DNA of 64,000 bases, taken from assembly GCA_963921425.1 (NCBI GenBank), contig OY992840.1, positions 2,544,501-2,608,500 of the forward strand, written 5' to 3'. The notes under the pieces were generated by a model, which saw only the letters and a list, made by a program, of their open reading frames with translations, had not been told where the DNA came from and searched no databases. This DNA comes from Dryas octopetala. Its lineage: Eukaryota > Streptophyta > Magnoliopsida > Rosales > Rosaceae. Made by a program: the position numbers and the translations under genes. Positions 55,331 through 64,000 of the stretch are shown in pieces (within the stretch, counting starts at the first letter, position 1; each line of letters opens with the position of its first letter).

Positions 55331-58273
55331 CTAGAAATCAATTTTTTCTTGGTTCAGCTCAAAATCAGGTTCAAGGAAAGGTTTCACACGATGACCATTG
55401 ACCTTAAATGTGTTCCCATTCTTCGGATTCTTGAGTTCAACTGTACCATAGGGAAACACTCGAACCACCTCATAAGGTCCAGTCCATCTCGAACGCAACT
55501 TGCCTGGGAAGAGACGTAATCTTGTATCATATAACAACACCTTCCCTTCGACGAAGAATTCTCTTGGACGTAGCTTCTTATCATGGTACCTCTTGGTCCT
55601 TTCCTTGTACAACTTAGCATTCTCATATGCGAAATGTCGTATTTCCTCCAGCTCACTAAGTTGCAACTTCCTTTTCTCACCAGCGGCATGAATATCAAAA
55701 TTGAACTTCTTAATCGCCCAATACGCCTTATGCTCCAGCTCAACTGGTAAATGACAAGCTTTCCCATATATCAGTCGAAACAGAGACATTCCAATGGGTG
55801 TCTTGTAAGCGGTGCGATAAGCCCACAATGCATCATTAAGCTTGGTAGACCAATCCTTCCTATTGGCGAGCACCGTTCTTTCCAAAATGAACTTAATCTC
55901 ACGATTCGAAATTTCCACTTGCCCACTCGTCTGAGGATGGTAGGGAGTAGCCACTTTATGCCTTATTCCATATTTCTTCATCACGGCCTCAAACAGCTTG
56001 TTGCAAAAATGCGACCCCCCATCACTAATGATTGCTCTCGGGGTACCAAATCGGGCAAAGATATTGGTCTTAAGGAAATTCAAGACCACTCGAGCATCAT
56101 TAGTCCTACAAGCGACAGCTTCCACCCACTTAGACACATAATCAACTCCAACCAGAATGTACTCGTATCCAAAAGAAGATGGAAATGGCCCCATGAAATC
56201 TATACCCCAAACATCAAAGATCTCAACTTCCAACATAAAGTTCAGCGGCATCTGATCACGAGCAGAAATATTTCCCATCTTCTGACATCTATCGCATGTG
56301 AGGTAAAACTGATGACAGTCATGAAAAATAGTGGGCCAAAAGAAACCTGCCTGAAGAATCTTGTAAGCGGTCTTAGTTCCTCCACCATGGCCTCCACATT
56401 CTTTAGAATGGCACATCTCAATGACATTCCTCTGCTCCATTTCCGGTACACATCGTCTTATCAACTGATCTGACCCATATTTGAACAAATAAGGATCATC
56501 CCACACATATTGTCTGACATCATGCAAAAACTTCTTCCTTTGGTAGTGTGTCAGATCATTGGGCAACACTCCACTTGCTAAATAATTAGCTATGTCAGCA
56601 TACCATGGAGTAGTCAAGATGGCAAAAAGCTGCTCGTCCGGGAATGACTCTCGTAACTGTAGTGTGTTCTCTTCAGACTGTTCCTCATTGACGAGTCTAC
56701 TCAAATGGTCTGCTACCACATTCTCACAACCTTTCTTATCCTTGATCTCAATATCAAATTCCTGTAGCAACAGAGTCCATCTAATCAACCTCGGCTTTGC
56801 ATCTTTCTTGTTCAGCAAATACTTGAGAGCGGCATGATCCGTGTAGATGGTGATCTTAGACCCAATCAAATAACTTCTAAATTTCTCCAAGGCAAAGATC
56901 ACAGCAAGCAACTCCTTCTCTGTAGTAGAATAGTTCAACTGTGCATCATTCAGAGTCCTGCTTGCATAATAAATCACATGTGGCAGCTTATCAACTCTCT
57001 GACCCAAAACTGCTCCAACAGCATAGTCACTTGCATCACACATGAGCTCAAACGGCAGGTTCCAATCCGGTGGCATAATGATTGGAGCAGAAGTGAGTAG
57101 CTTCTTCAACTTGTTAAATGCAACGAAGCAATCCTCATTAAACTCGAAATTCACCTCTTTTTGCAATAAGGTGCACAAAGGCCTGGAGATCTTGGAAAAA
57201 TCCTTGATGAATCTCCTATAAAACCCAGCATGGCCTAGAAAACTTCTTACTTCCTTAACACTCGATGGAGGCGGCAATCTCTGAATCACATCAATCTTGG
57301 CCTTATCAACTTGTATGCCCTCCTTTGAAATCACATGACCCAATACTATCCCTTGTTGAACCATGAAGTGACATTTCTCCCAATTAAGCACTAGATTGGC
57401 TTCTTGACATCTTTTCAGAACTAAAGACAAGTTATCCAGACATGCATCAAAAGACGAACCAAAAACAGAAAAATCATCCATAAATACCTCAATGATTCGT
57501 TCCACCATGTCAGAGAAAATAGACATCATGCATCTCTGAAACGTTGCAGGCGCATTGCACAATCCGAATGGCATCCTCCTATAAGCAAACGTACCAAATG
57601 GACATGTGAAAGTGGTCTTCTCTTGATCCTCGGGTGCAATAGCAATCTGATTGTACCCACTATACCCATCCAAAAAGCAATAGTGACTATGGCCTGCTAA
57701 CCTTTCCAACATCTGGTCAATGAATGGCAAAGGAAAATGATCCTTCCTTGTTGCGGTGTTCAGCTTCCGATAGTCAATACAAACACGCCAACCGGTTTGT
57801 GTCCTTTGGGGAACCAACTCATTATGCTCATTCTTCACCACAGTAATACCACTTTTCTTTGGCACCACTTGAACAGGACTAACCCACTTCGAATCACTGA
57901 TAGGATAAATAATACCAACATCCAACAATTTGATTACCTCATTACGCACAACTTCCTTCAGAGTTGGATTCAGTCTTCTTTGAGCATCACGAGTAGGCTT
58001 GGATTCCTCCTCAAGTAAAATCCTATGCATACATACTGTGGGTGAGATTCCCTTGATATCGGCTATGGTCCATCCCAATGCTAACCGATTTTCCTTCAGA
58101 ACTCTCAAGAGTCTTGCTTCCTCGCCTGCATTCAAATTAGCTGCAATAATCACAGGCAAAGTCTCATTTTTTCCCAAAAATGCATATTTCAAGTGCTCCG
58201 GTAACAGTTTCAGCTCCAATTTAGGTGCTTGCTCAATAGAAGGAAGCGTCTTCTGATTAGTAGGCACTAACAT
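55331..58273 (-). CDS. pol: Athila-like pol polyprotein: RT, RNase H, integrase (980 aa)
   Basis: The enzymes that copy element RNA into DNA and insert it in the nucleus. Reverse transcriptase covers roughly residues 120-340 ([40 protein letters not shown]; catalytic FMDDFSVFG). RNase H lies around 400-520 ([26 protein letters not shown]). The integrase begins with a His/Cys zinc domain near 620-670 ([19 protein letters not shown]), followed by the catalytic core ([48 protein letters not shown]) and a C-terminal domain ([18 protein letters not shown]). The RT motifs are those of the Athila lineage as I know it. It lies directly downstream of gag-pro. Confidence 0.93.
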   Translation of the reverse strand: MLVPTNQKTLPSIEQAPKLELKLLPEHLKYAFLGKNETLPVIIAANLNAGEEARLLRVLKENRLALGWTIADIKGISPTVCMHRILLEEESKPTRDAQRRLNPTLKEVVRNEVIKLLDVGIIYPISDSKWVSPVQVVPKKSGITVVKNEHNELVPQRTQTGWRVCIDYRKLNTATRKDHFPLPFIDQMLERLAGHSHYCFLDGYSGYNQIAIAPEDQEKTTFTCPFGTFAYRRMPFGLCNAPATFQRCMMSIFSDMVERIIEVFMDDFSVFGSSFDACLDNLSLVLKRCQEANLVLNWEKCHFMVQQGIVLGHVISKEGIQVDKAKIDVIQRLPPPSSVKEVRSFLGHAGFYRRFIKDFSKISRPLCTLLQKEVNFEFNEDCFVAFNKLKKLLTSAPIIMPPDWNLPFELMCDASDYAVGAVLGQRVDKLPHVIYYASRTLNDAQLNYSTTEKELLAVIFALEKFRSYLIGSKITIYTDHAALKYLLNKKDAKPRLIRWTLLLQEFDIEIKDKKGCENVVADHLSRLVNEEQSEENTLQLRESFPDEQLFAILTTPWYADIANYLASGVLPNDLTHYQRKKFLHDVRQYVWDDPYLFKYGSDQLIRRCVPEMEQRNVIEMCHSKECGGHGGGTKTAYKILQAGFFWPTIFHDCHQFYLTCDRCQKMGNISARDQMPLNFMLEVEIFDVWGIDFMGPFPSSFGYEYILVGVDYVSKWVEAVACRTNDARVVLNFLKTNIFARFGTPRAIISDGGSHFCNKLFEAVMKKYGIRHKVATPYHPQTSGQVEISNREIKFILERTVLANRKDWSTKLNDALWAYRTAYKTPIGMSLFRLIYGKACHLPVELEHKAYWAIKKFNFDIHAAGEKRKLQLSELEEIRHFAYENAKLYKERTKRYHDKKLRPREFFVEGKVLLYDTRLRLFPGKLRSRWTGPYEVVRVFPYGTVELKNPKNGNTFKVNGHRVKPFLEPDFELNQEKIDF

Positions 58274-58288
58274 TTCAAACTGGTTGAA

Positions 58289-60586
58289 CTACTTATTTCT
58301 GAGAGGTTGGGTGCCTTCCAAACGTGTAGGAGTTGTTTCCACGATTTCATCTAATTCACTGGACTCTGGTGTTCCCAAAGCAACCTCCAATGTATCTTCT
58401 GTAAGGCTAGTTTCGCACACTTCCTCAACCAATGGGTCCAAACTATCAATCCTCAAGCAATCATCCTCCTCCTTTGGATACCTCATTGCACCAAAAACAT
58501 CAAACTCAACTGTTTCACCAAGTACAGACATTGTCAACTTCCCATTACTCACATCAATCTTGGTGTTCGCCGTGGCCATGAACGGTCTTCCCAATATGAT
58601 CGGTAGCTCATTATCTCTAATGGGGGTATCCTCCATTTCAAGAATGATAAAATCAGCGGGCATGATCAAATCTGCAACCCGAACCAGCACCTCTTCAACC
58701 ACACCTTTCGGAACCTTTACTGAACGATCTGCCAATTGAAGAGTAACACTAGTAGGTTTAAGATCTCCTATGCCCAACTGTGCGAAAACTGAATACGGCA
58801 TCAAATTTATACTTGCTCCCAAATCCAGCAATGCCTTCTCAAACTTATGATCCCCAACCAAACAAGGAATCGTAAAACTGCCAGGATCTTTCAACTTTGG
58901 TGGCAGCTTCCTTTGCAAAACCGCACTAACTTCTTCACTCAAACACACATGTTCATGTTCTTTGAATTTTCTCTTGTGTGTGCACAATTCCTTCAAGAAC
59001 TTGGCATACTTAGGAATCTGCTGAATAGCATCAAGCAAAGGAATGTTGATTTCCACTTTCTTAAACATCTCCAAAATTTCCTTAGCTTGCTCGTCCTTAC
59101 TCTGCTTCCTTTGACGTTGAGGGAAAGGCAATGGAGCTCTTGGGATAGAGGAAGTAATCACGGCCTTCTTGCTAGCTCGCGTAGCATTGAGCCTTTCTTG
59201 TTTCTTTCTTTCCTCCTCTTCCTCATCCTTAATCTTAACTTTATCCCTCTTGTACTTTTCCACTTGTTCGGGCTCTAAAATCTCAACTTCATCCTCATTT
59301 CCTGAATTATCATCTTGAATAGTGCCCACTTTGTTGTCAATCACTTTCCCACTTCTCAAAGTAGTGATTGCTTCAGCCTTATCCTGAATTGGAGCACCCT
59401 TTACCACTTTGTCCAAAGTTAAAGTCACTTGTTCCAATTGGGCTTCCAAACTTGAAATAGCTTTAGCTGTGACATTCAACTGCTCCTCAGTTTTGTTCAT
59501 GAATGACTTGGTATCATTAGATATCGAAGTTGTACTCTGAGCTAGTGCGGCAATCATGTCCTCCAAATAAGTACTTCGTTGCTCAACTGGGGACTGTACA
59601 CTTGGTCTAGCTTGAACTCTTTCAACCTCGAAACATGGCTCTCCTTGTGATGACCTAGCTCCTTGATTCGCCATCAGAACCTGCATCATTTGCTTAAGTT
59701 CAGACATCTCAGCTTCCATAGCTGATTTCTTTTCCACTCTTTTCCGTCTATTCCACTGCTGTGAACTCAATGCCAATGTGTCAAAGAGTGTCCATGCTTC
59801 CTCAAAAGTCTTCTTTTTCAGTGCTCCTCCGCATGTCATATCCACCATATTACGATCTTGATCCAACAGACCCTCATAAAAATACTCAATCTGCATCCAC
59901 GGGGCAAAATTATGGTGCGGACACGAAGTCAGAAGCTCTTGATACCTTTCCCAACTCTCATGAAACACTTCGTCCTCTGATTGTGTAAACCCTAAGATCT
60001 GCTTCCTCATGATGATAGTCTTGCTAACTAGATAGAACCTCAGAAGAAACTTAGATGCCAGTTCCTCCCATGTTGTAATTGAAGCGACCTGCAAGGAAAA
60101 CAACCAATGTTTAGCTTTATCTTTAAGAGAGAATGGAAATAACCTTAACTTCCTTTGATCATCGCTCAACCCCCTCAGCTTGCCAATCTCGCTTATTGCA
60201 TGAAATTCCTTGATATGCACGTAGGGATCCTCTCCTTCTAACCCATGAAATGATGGAAGAAGTTTGATTGTCCCACTTGAAAGTTCAAAATCAGCTTCCA
60301 CTTGAGAGTAAACAATGCACGTAGGTTGAGCTAGAAGCGTTGGAGACGAATAATCACTCAAAGGTATTCTCCTTTGAGATGCATTAGGCTGCAAGGTCTC
60401 CTCGACTTCCTCTTCTGATTTCTCCTCTTCGTATGCTTCTTCAGATTCACTCTCTTTCGGCGACACAAGAGTTGACCTCATCCGTAATGGTGTCCAATTG
60501 AGTCTCGGTCTTCCCTTGTATGCACTCAACACCTTTTGGCCTTCTACGCGTGAAAGAGGAGTGATCTTCGAATTTGATTCTTCCAT
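58289..60586 (-). CDS. gag: Athila-like gag-protease polyprotein (765 aa)
   Basis: Structural capsid protein plus protease. The gag domain is at roughly residues 100-270 (SFHGLEGEDPYVHIKEFHAI; LKDKAKHWLFSLQVASITTW; LLTSCPHHNFAPWMQIEYFY). A Gln/Glu-rich linker and a Lys/Glu-rich coiled-coil-like stretch follow near 420-480. The aspartic protease lies near 560-690 (LLDLGASINLMPYSVFAQLG; LPIILGRPFMATANTKIDV). It begins ~120 nt downstream of the primer site, and the pol frame follows immediately. It is the closest full-length relative in this window of the gag-pro at 6228-8366, though clearly a different family. Confidence 0.92.
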   Translation of the reverse strand: MEESNSKITPLSRVEGQKVLSAYKGRPRLNWTPLRMRSTLVSPKESESEEAYEEEKSEEEVEETLQPNASQRRIPLSDYSSPTLLAQPTCIVYSQVEADFELSSGTIKLLPSFHGLEGEDPYVHIKEFHAISEIGKLRGLSDDQRKLRLFPFSLKDKAKHWLFSLQVASITTWEELASKFLLRFYLVSKTIIMRKQILGFTQSEDEVFHESWERYQELLTSCPHHNFAPWMQIEYFYEGLLDQDRNMVDMTCGGALKKKTFEEAWTLFDTLALSSQQWNRRKRVEKKSAMEAEMSELKQMMQVLMANQGARSSQGEPCFEVERVQARPSVQSPVEQRSTYLEDMIAALAQSTTSISNDTKSFMNKTEEQLNVTAKAISSLEAQLEQVTLTLDKVVKGAPIQDKAEAITTLRSGKVIDNKVGTIQDDNSGNEDEVEILEPEQVEKYKRDKVKIKDEEEEERKKQERLNATRASKKAVITSSIPRAPLPFPQRQRKQSKDEQAKEILEMFKKVEINIPLLDAIQQIPKYAKFLKELCTHKRKFKEHEHVCLSEEVSAVLQRKLPPKLKDPGSFTIPCLVGDHKFEKALLDLGASINLMPYSVFAQLGIGDLKPTSVTLQLADRSVKVPKGVVEEVLVRVADLIMPADFIILEMEDTPIRDNELPIILGRPFMATANTKIDVSNGKLTMSVLGETVEFDVFGAMRYPKEEDDCLRIDSLDPLVEEVCETSLTEDTLEVALGTPESSELDEIVETTPTRLEGTQPLRNK

Positions 60587-60705
60587 TGTACCTTAGAAAC
60601 AAGAGAAATCAGCAAGAACCAAAAAAAATAAAAACAGGAAATAAAACCTAACTAAAATGACTTAACTAAAGTTAATTAAACTAGCAATCAACACAAATAA
60701 CAATT

Positions 60706-60722
60706 CCCCGGCAACGGCGCCA
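60706..60722 (-). promoter_or_regulatory. Primer-binding site, complementary to the tRNA-Asp 3' end
   Basis: CCCCGGCAACGGCGCCA on the plus strand, 6 nt from the LTR edge at 60729. The match to the tRNA-Asp 3' end is the same as at 8518-8534, including the 6-nt AAAACT-type spacer. Confidence 0.9.
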
Positions 60723-60728
60723 AAAACT

Positions 60729-63226
60729 TGTTGTATGTTTTCCTAGAGCAAATTAAATAACCTTTTATGAGCTCTAGGTTAACTCACAAGTGCACGAATC
60801 GCGGAGTAGCAAAGCTTACAAATACGAGGTCGATCCCACAGGGAATTGTACTAGTGTTATGATCACTAACTTAATTAAATTCAATTAAATCAACTCTAAC
60901 TCACACACGCAAATGGGGGGTTTTGATTGGTTTTTGAGACTAGAAAAACTAACAGATAAATGACAAAACTTTAAAATAACAACTGAATGAATTTGGATAA
61001 AACAATAATAAAGAAACACTAGGGGTCAGAATCCACCACTAGCATACCATTCACTCTACTATGGATATTAACAATCAATATATAAACATGTCAACAAAGT
61101 TCGTCTACTAAAAGGTTTGGCTAGTTACTTTTAGCAATTACTCCCCTTACTGTGCATAAAATAAGAGCTTCTTGGGCCTTCCTTAGCCAGTTAACTTGCA
61201 TGTTCCCTAGTGCTAAGCTAAGGCAGCTGTTACCCATGCAAGAGTCATTACGATCTGTGAGAGTGACAAACACATAGCGCATAGCTCCAAATTAATGTAC
61301 CCTATGTCCTCTATGATCCCTTTTCTCATGAATATTATCTTAGGATATCCACTTGTTGCCTATTGAAACTATCATCCTTTCGAGCTTATTTAGTTTCACA
61401 ACATAATTCTAGATGCATGCAACCTAAGGTGATCAGTCAAAGATGCGAAACAAATAGATTCAATTTAAACAGAGATCCAAGATTTGTCAACATGTAAATA
61501 ATTAAAATATCAATAATCCATAGTGAGAGTAAACAGCATCGCTAGGGCTTCATCCTAGCCCTAGCCCAAGATTCAGTTACACATAATTAAATCCATAAAT
61601 AAATAATGCATAATTAAAACAATTAAAATAAAAGGAAAGGAGAAAGAAACCAAGCCACGAATGATGGGGTGGAGGTGCGGCTGCAAGGTGGTGGCGTGAT
61701 GGGCTGCTGCTCGGCCTTGGGCTCCACGGCAAGGAGGCTGAGGTGCTCGGCAAGGTGGCGCGCACGGCTGGGTGTTGGTGGCTGCTGCTTGGCTTCACTT
61801 CCTTCTTCTTCCGTTCAGCACAAAATAAAAGAGAAACAAAAATAAAGTGGCTGCTAGTGTTCGGCCAGACAAGAAAAGAAAGAAAAATAAAGAGAGAGGG
61901 GGAGATGGTGGCTGCGGCACAAGAAAAAGAAAGAGATGGTGGCTGCTAGGGTTTGCTTCAGAAAAATACAAGGAAGAGAGAGAAAGGAAGAGGGGTGAGC
62001 GGCAAGGAAGAGGGAGGCTAGCTAGGGTTTCTGAAAATTAAAGAGGAGAGAGCCCCCTCCTTAAGTTATAAAGATATATTTATAGAGGAGAGTGGGGCTG
62101 AGATTTCTCTTTCTCTTCAATGTGGGATAAGTGCATTCCTTGCACACCAAGACTTATAATTTTCGGCCAAGCATGGGCCTTGGGCTGATTTGGGCTCTTT
62201 TTGGGCGTAACTCCCTTTTCAGCTCGCGGAACTGCTGCTCTACCTCCACTAAAATGGCCATATCTTGAGCTAGAAAACTCAGAATTGGAATCCGTAAAAT
62301 TCCCTGCGAAGCTAACATCCGTATCTTTCCAACCATATATGGCATGCTACCTGGTTCTCTCTGGAGAATTACAGAATTGCTGTCGAAATTGGTGCTCTAT
62401 TTTCCAGGGTTTTGACTTCTTTTTTCAGCTAGGATTCCTTGGGCTTTCTCTTCGCATGGCGTGATGGACTTGGGCTGCATGGCTTGCGCATGGATGCTAG
62501 TCTTGGGCTAGCGCATTGGGCTTCCTCTTGGGCTGGTGCATGCATGCATGCATGGCCCCTTCAGATTTCGGCATTGCATAGGCCCATGACCCATTTGACT
62601 TGTTGACTTTGTCATAGTTGACCCTTGACCATTAACTTTGACTTCCCATCTTGCCCCTCATCTCCATTTGAATTTGAATTTATTTCTTCCCTCCATTTAT
62701 TTCCATGGATGTCCACCACCTTCTAGAAGCTTCAGGAACCTTGACTTTGTAGAGTTGACTTTGACCAACATTTCCTAGTGCAACTAGGATTTCTTGTAAA
62801 TGAGGGATTCTTTATCCATTCCGAGTTCTCGTAATGACCATATTGCGCCTGGGGTCTCCTAGTGTCATTAGGACTCCTTTCCCTAGTTGGGTTAGGTTTC
62901 CTAGTTCAACCAGGATTTCCTGTTTCAATCAGGATTTCTCATTTCTGGCTTCACAATGATGGTTCTGGACTTGATGTTTCCTAGTGTGACTAGGAATCCT
63001 CATTTAACTAGGATTTCTGCACTTTTCCTGGTTTGACCAGGATTTTACTCGTTTTCCTAGTTTGACTAGGAAACGTCTAAAAATGGTCCTTTTGGCTTCT
63101 TTTCTCTTCTCTGCTCATTTTATCCTATAAAAACAAAAACAAACTAACAACACACAAAATATCGAGTTCTTGCACTCTGAGTTAGGGAGTTAGTATCATA
63201 AAATAGTGTAAAATGAGCACTCAACA
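60729..63226 (-). repeat. LTR (5' LTR of the nearly whole Athila-like element)
   Basis: Partner of 50959-53436, next to the primer site. It differs from its partner mainly by one 20-bp direct-repeat indel near 61995 and scattered substitutions. A TATAAATATATC-type box on the minus strand (near 62068-62085), followed downstream by a CT-rich segment, is a reasonable promoter candidate. Confidence 0.95.
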
Positions 63227-63231
63227 GTGTC

Positions 63232-64000
63232 TCATACACATGATAAGGCATAAGGTTGATACTTGCCCCTAAATCCATCAAAGCTCTCTCAAAAGGTTGA
63301 TTTCCAATGGTACAAGGGCCTGATGGTAAAGGAACCCGGATCCTTCAACTTAGATGGAAGCTTCCTTTGCAAAATGGCACTCACTTGCTCACTTAGCACC
63401 ACATTATCATTCTTCACAAAGCTTGTCTTGTACTCTTATTGTGCATAGGTCCTTCAAGAACTTGGAATAGGAAGGAATGATCTTTTTTTTTTTTTTGGCC
63501 ACTAGGAAGGAATGATCTTAATGGAATTAAGAAGTGGAATGTTGATAGCCACTTTCTTGAACAACTCAAGAAGCTCATTCTTCTCTTTTTCTTTCTTAGC
63601 CTTCTCTTCTTGCTTTCTTAGAACTTGAGGATATGGAAGTGGTGGCTCAAAATTTTGCACAATCTTCAAAGGAGGATTGAAGGTGATACCTCTCTTGAAT
63701 GGTCTTTCGGTTGGCACTTGCTCTTGCTTCTTGCTAGATTCGGCCTTGGCATTCTTATGGTAGCCCTCATTGTATCCCAAAATCACATCACTATCACCCA
63801 AAGTTGAAATCTTCTCTTTGTTCTTCTCTTGCTTCTCAAATCTGGGTGGAGAAAGTGGCTTCCCGTGTTGTGCCTTGGTGTCCCCCCTAGAGTGTGCCTC
63901 TACCTCTTCCTTAAAGCTTGGCAATGTTACTTTATTGTTGTACTCTTTGCCACTTCTCAATGTATTGATAAGCTTAACTTGATCATGCTTGGGGTTGCAC
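63232..64000 (-). mobile_element. Athila-like gag-pro fossil, right part (runs off the window)
   Basis: Minus-strand coding remnant of gag's C-terminal linker and the start of the protease region. It includes PLPYPQVLRKQEEKAKKEK, LLELFKKVAINIPLLNSIK and, nearer 63232, an RKLPSKLKDPGS-like segment. The element at 50959-63226 sits within its protease region. The rest of the element lies right of the window. It is broken in several places. Confidence 0.82.

Larger units (their letters stand above)
50959..63226 (-). mobile_element. Athila-like Ty3/gypsy LTR element, nearly whole
   Basis: A 12.27-kb element with LTRs at 50959-53436 and 60729-63226 and TSD GTGTC (50954-50958 and 63227-63231). On the minus strand the order is LTR, tRNA-Asp primer site, gag-pro, pol (RT, RNase H, integrase), ~1.9 kb non-coding, polypurine tract, LTR. 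No env-like frame is seen. By eye the LTRs differ at about two dozen sites plus one 20-bp indel, close to 1%, so the insertion is recent (several hundred thousand years at usual plant rates). The coding part looks whole or nearly so, with at most about one break. Confidence 0.95.

Overview
The window is eukaryotic, from a land plant and very probably a eudicot. The reasons are Ty3/gypsy LTR elements with Athila-like coding regions and a tRNA-Asp primer site, CACTA (En/Spm) DNA transposons with plant-type TNP2 and Ptta transposase domains, GT-AG introns, and captured fragments of plant nuclear genes. I cannot name the species. I see no bacterial-style operon, CRISPR array, tRNA gene or rRNA gene, and no complete host gene. 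Nearly all 64 kb is transposons inserted into transposons. Most layers have a target-site duplication (TSD) that can be read directly, so the nesting can be largely resolved.

Layout. (1) 1-1738, 11024-11183 and 20633-20810 look like pieces of one older sequence resembling the 5' leader, promoter and first intron of a minus-strand gene; it ends at 20810 in a CACTA-type terminus. (2) Into it went a 9.3-kb gag-only Athila-like element (1744-11023, TSD GCAGA) and a 9.4-kb CACTA element (11184-20632, TSD GAA). That CACTA carries exon fragments resembling the plastid/nuclear protein pTAC12/HEMERA and hosts two solo LTRs (11710-14104 and 14298-17077). (3) 20811-42133 is the 3' part of a larger, decayed CACTA element. 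It holds the C-terminal part of a TNP2 transposase (interrupted by one solo LTR inside another, 21477-26712 and 22392-25730), a Ptta/TnpA-like second gene (interrupted in an intron by an Athila-like solo LTR, 27673-32945, which itself holds another solo LTR, 29467-32399), and a third CACTA element (35108-40594, TSD GTT). (4) That third CACTA carries intron-containing fragments of at least two unrelated metabolic genes, citrate synthase and chorismate synthase, all on one strand, plus a kinesin-like exon and an unidentified exon pair. It is the most interesting object in the window. (5) From 42137 to 50648 lies a 150-bp satellite array of about 20 units, split by two solo LTRs. (6) 50649-64000 is a gag-pro fossil of an Athila-like element, split by a young, nearly whole 12.3-kb Athila-like element (50959-63226, TSD GTGTC) with gag-pro and pol reading frames.

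How the parts relate. The gag-only element shares its primer site, polypurine-tract region and 3' untranslated layout with the gag-pol element, so it is plausibly copied by proteins from such relatives. The pTAC12-carrying CACTA and the large CACTA share their last ~690-840 bp, so the first is probably a non-autonomous relative of the second. Eight solo LTRs against two complete LTR elements shows that LTR-LTR recombination has been frequent here. All long reading frames outside gag, gag-pro, pol and transposase remnants are by-products of repeats or LTR sequence.
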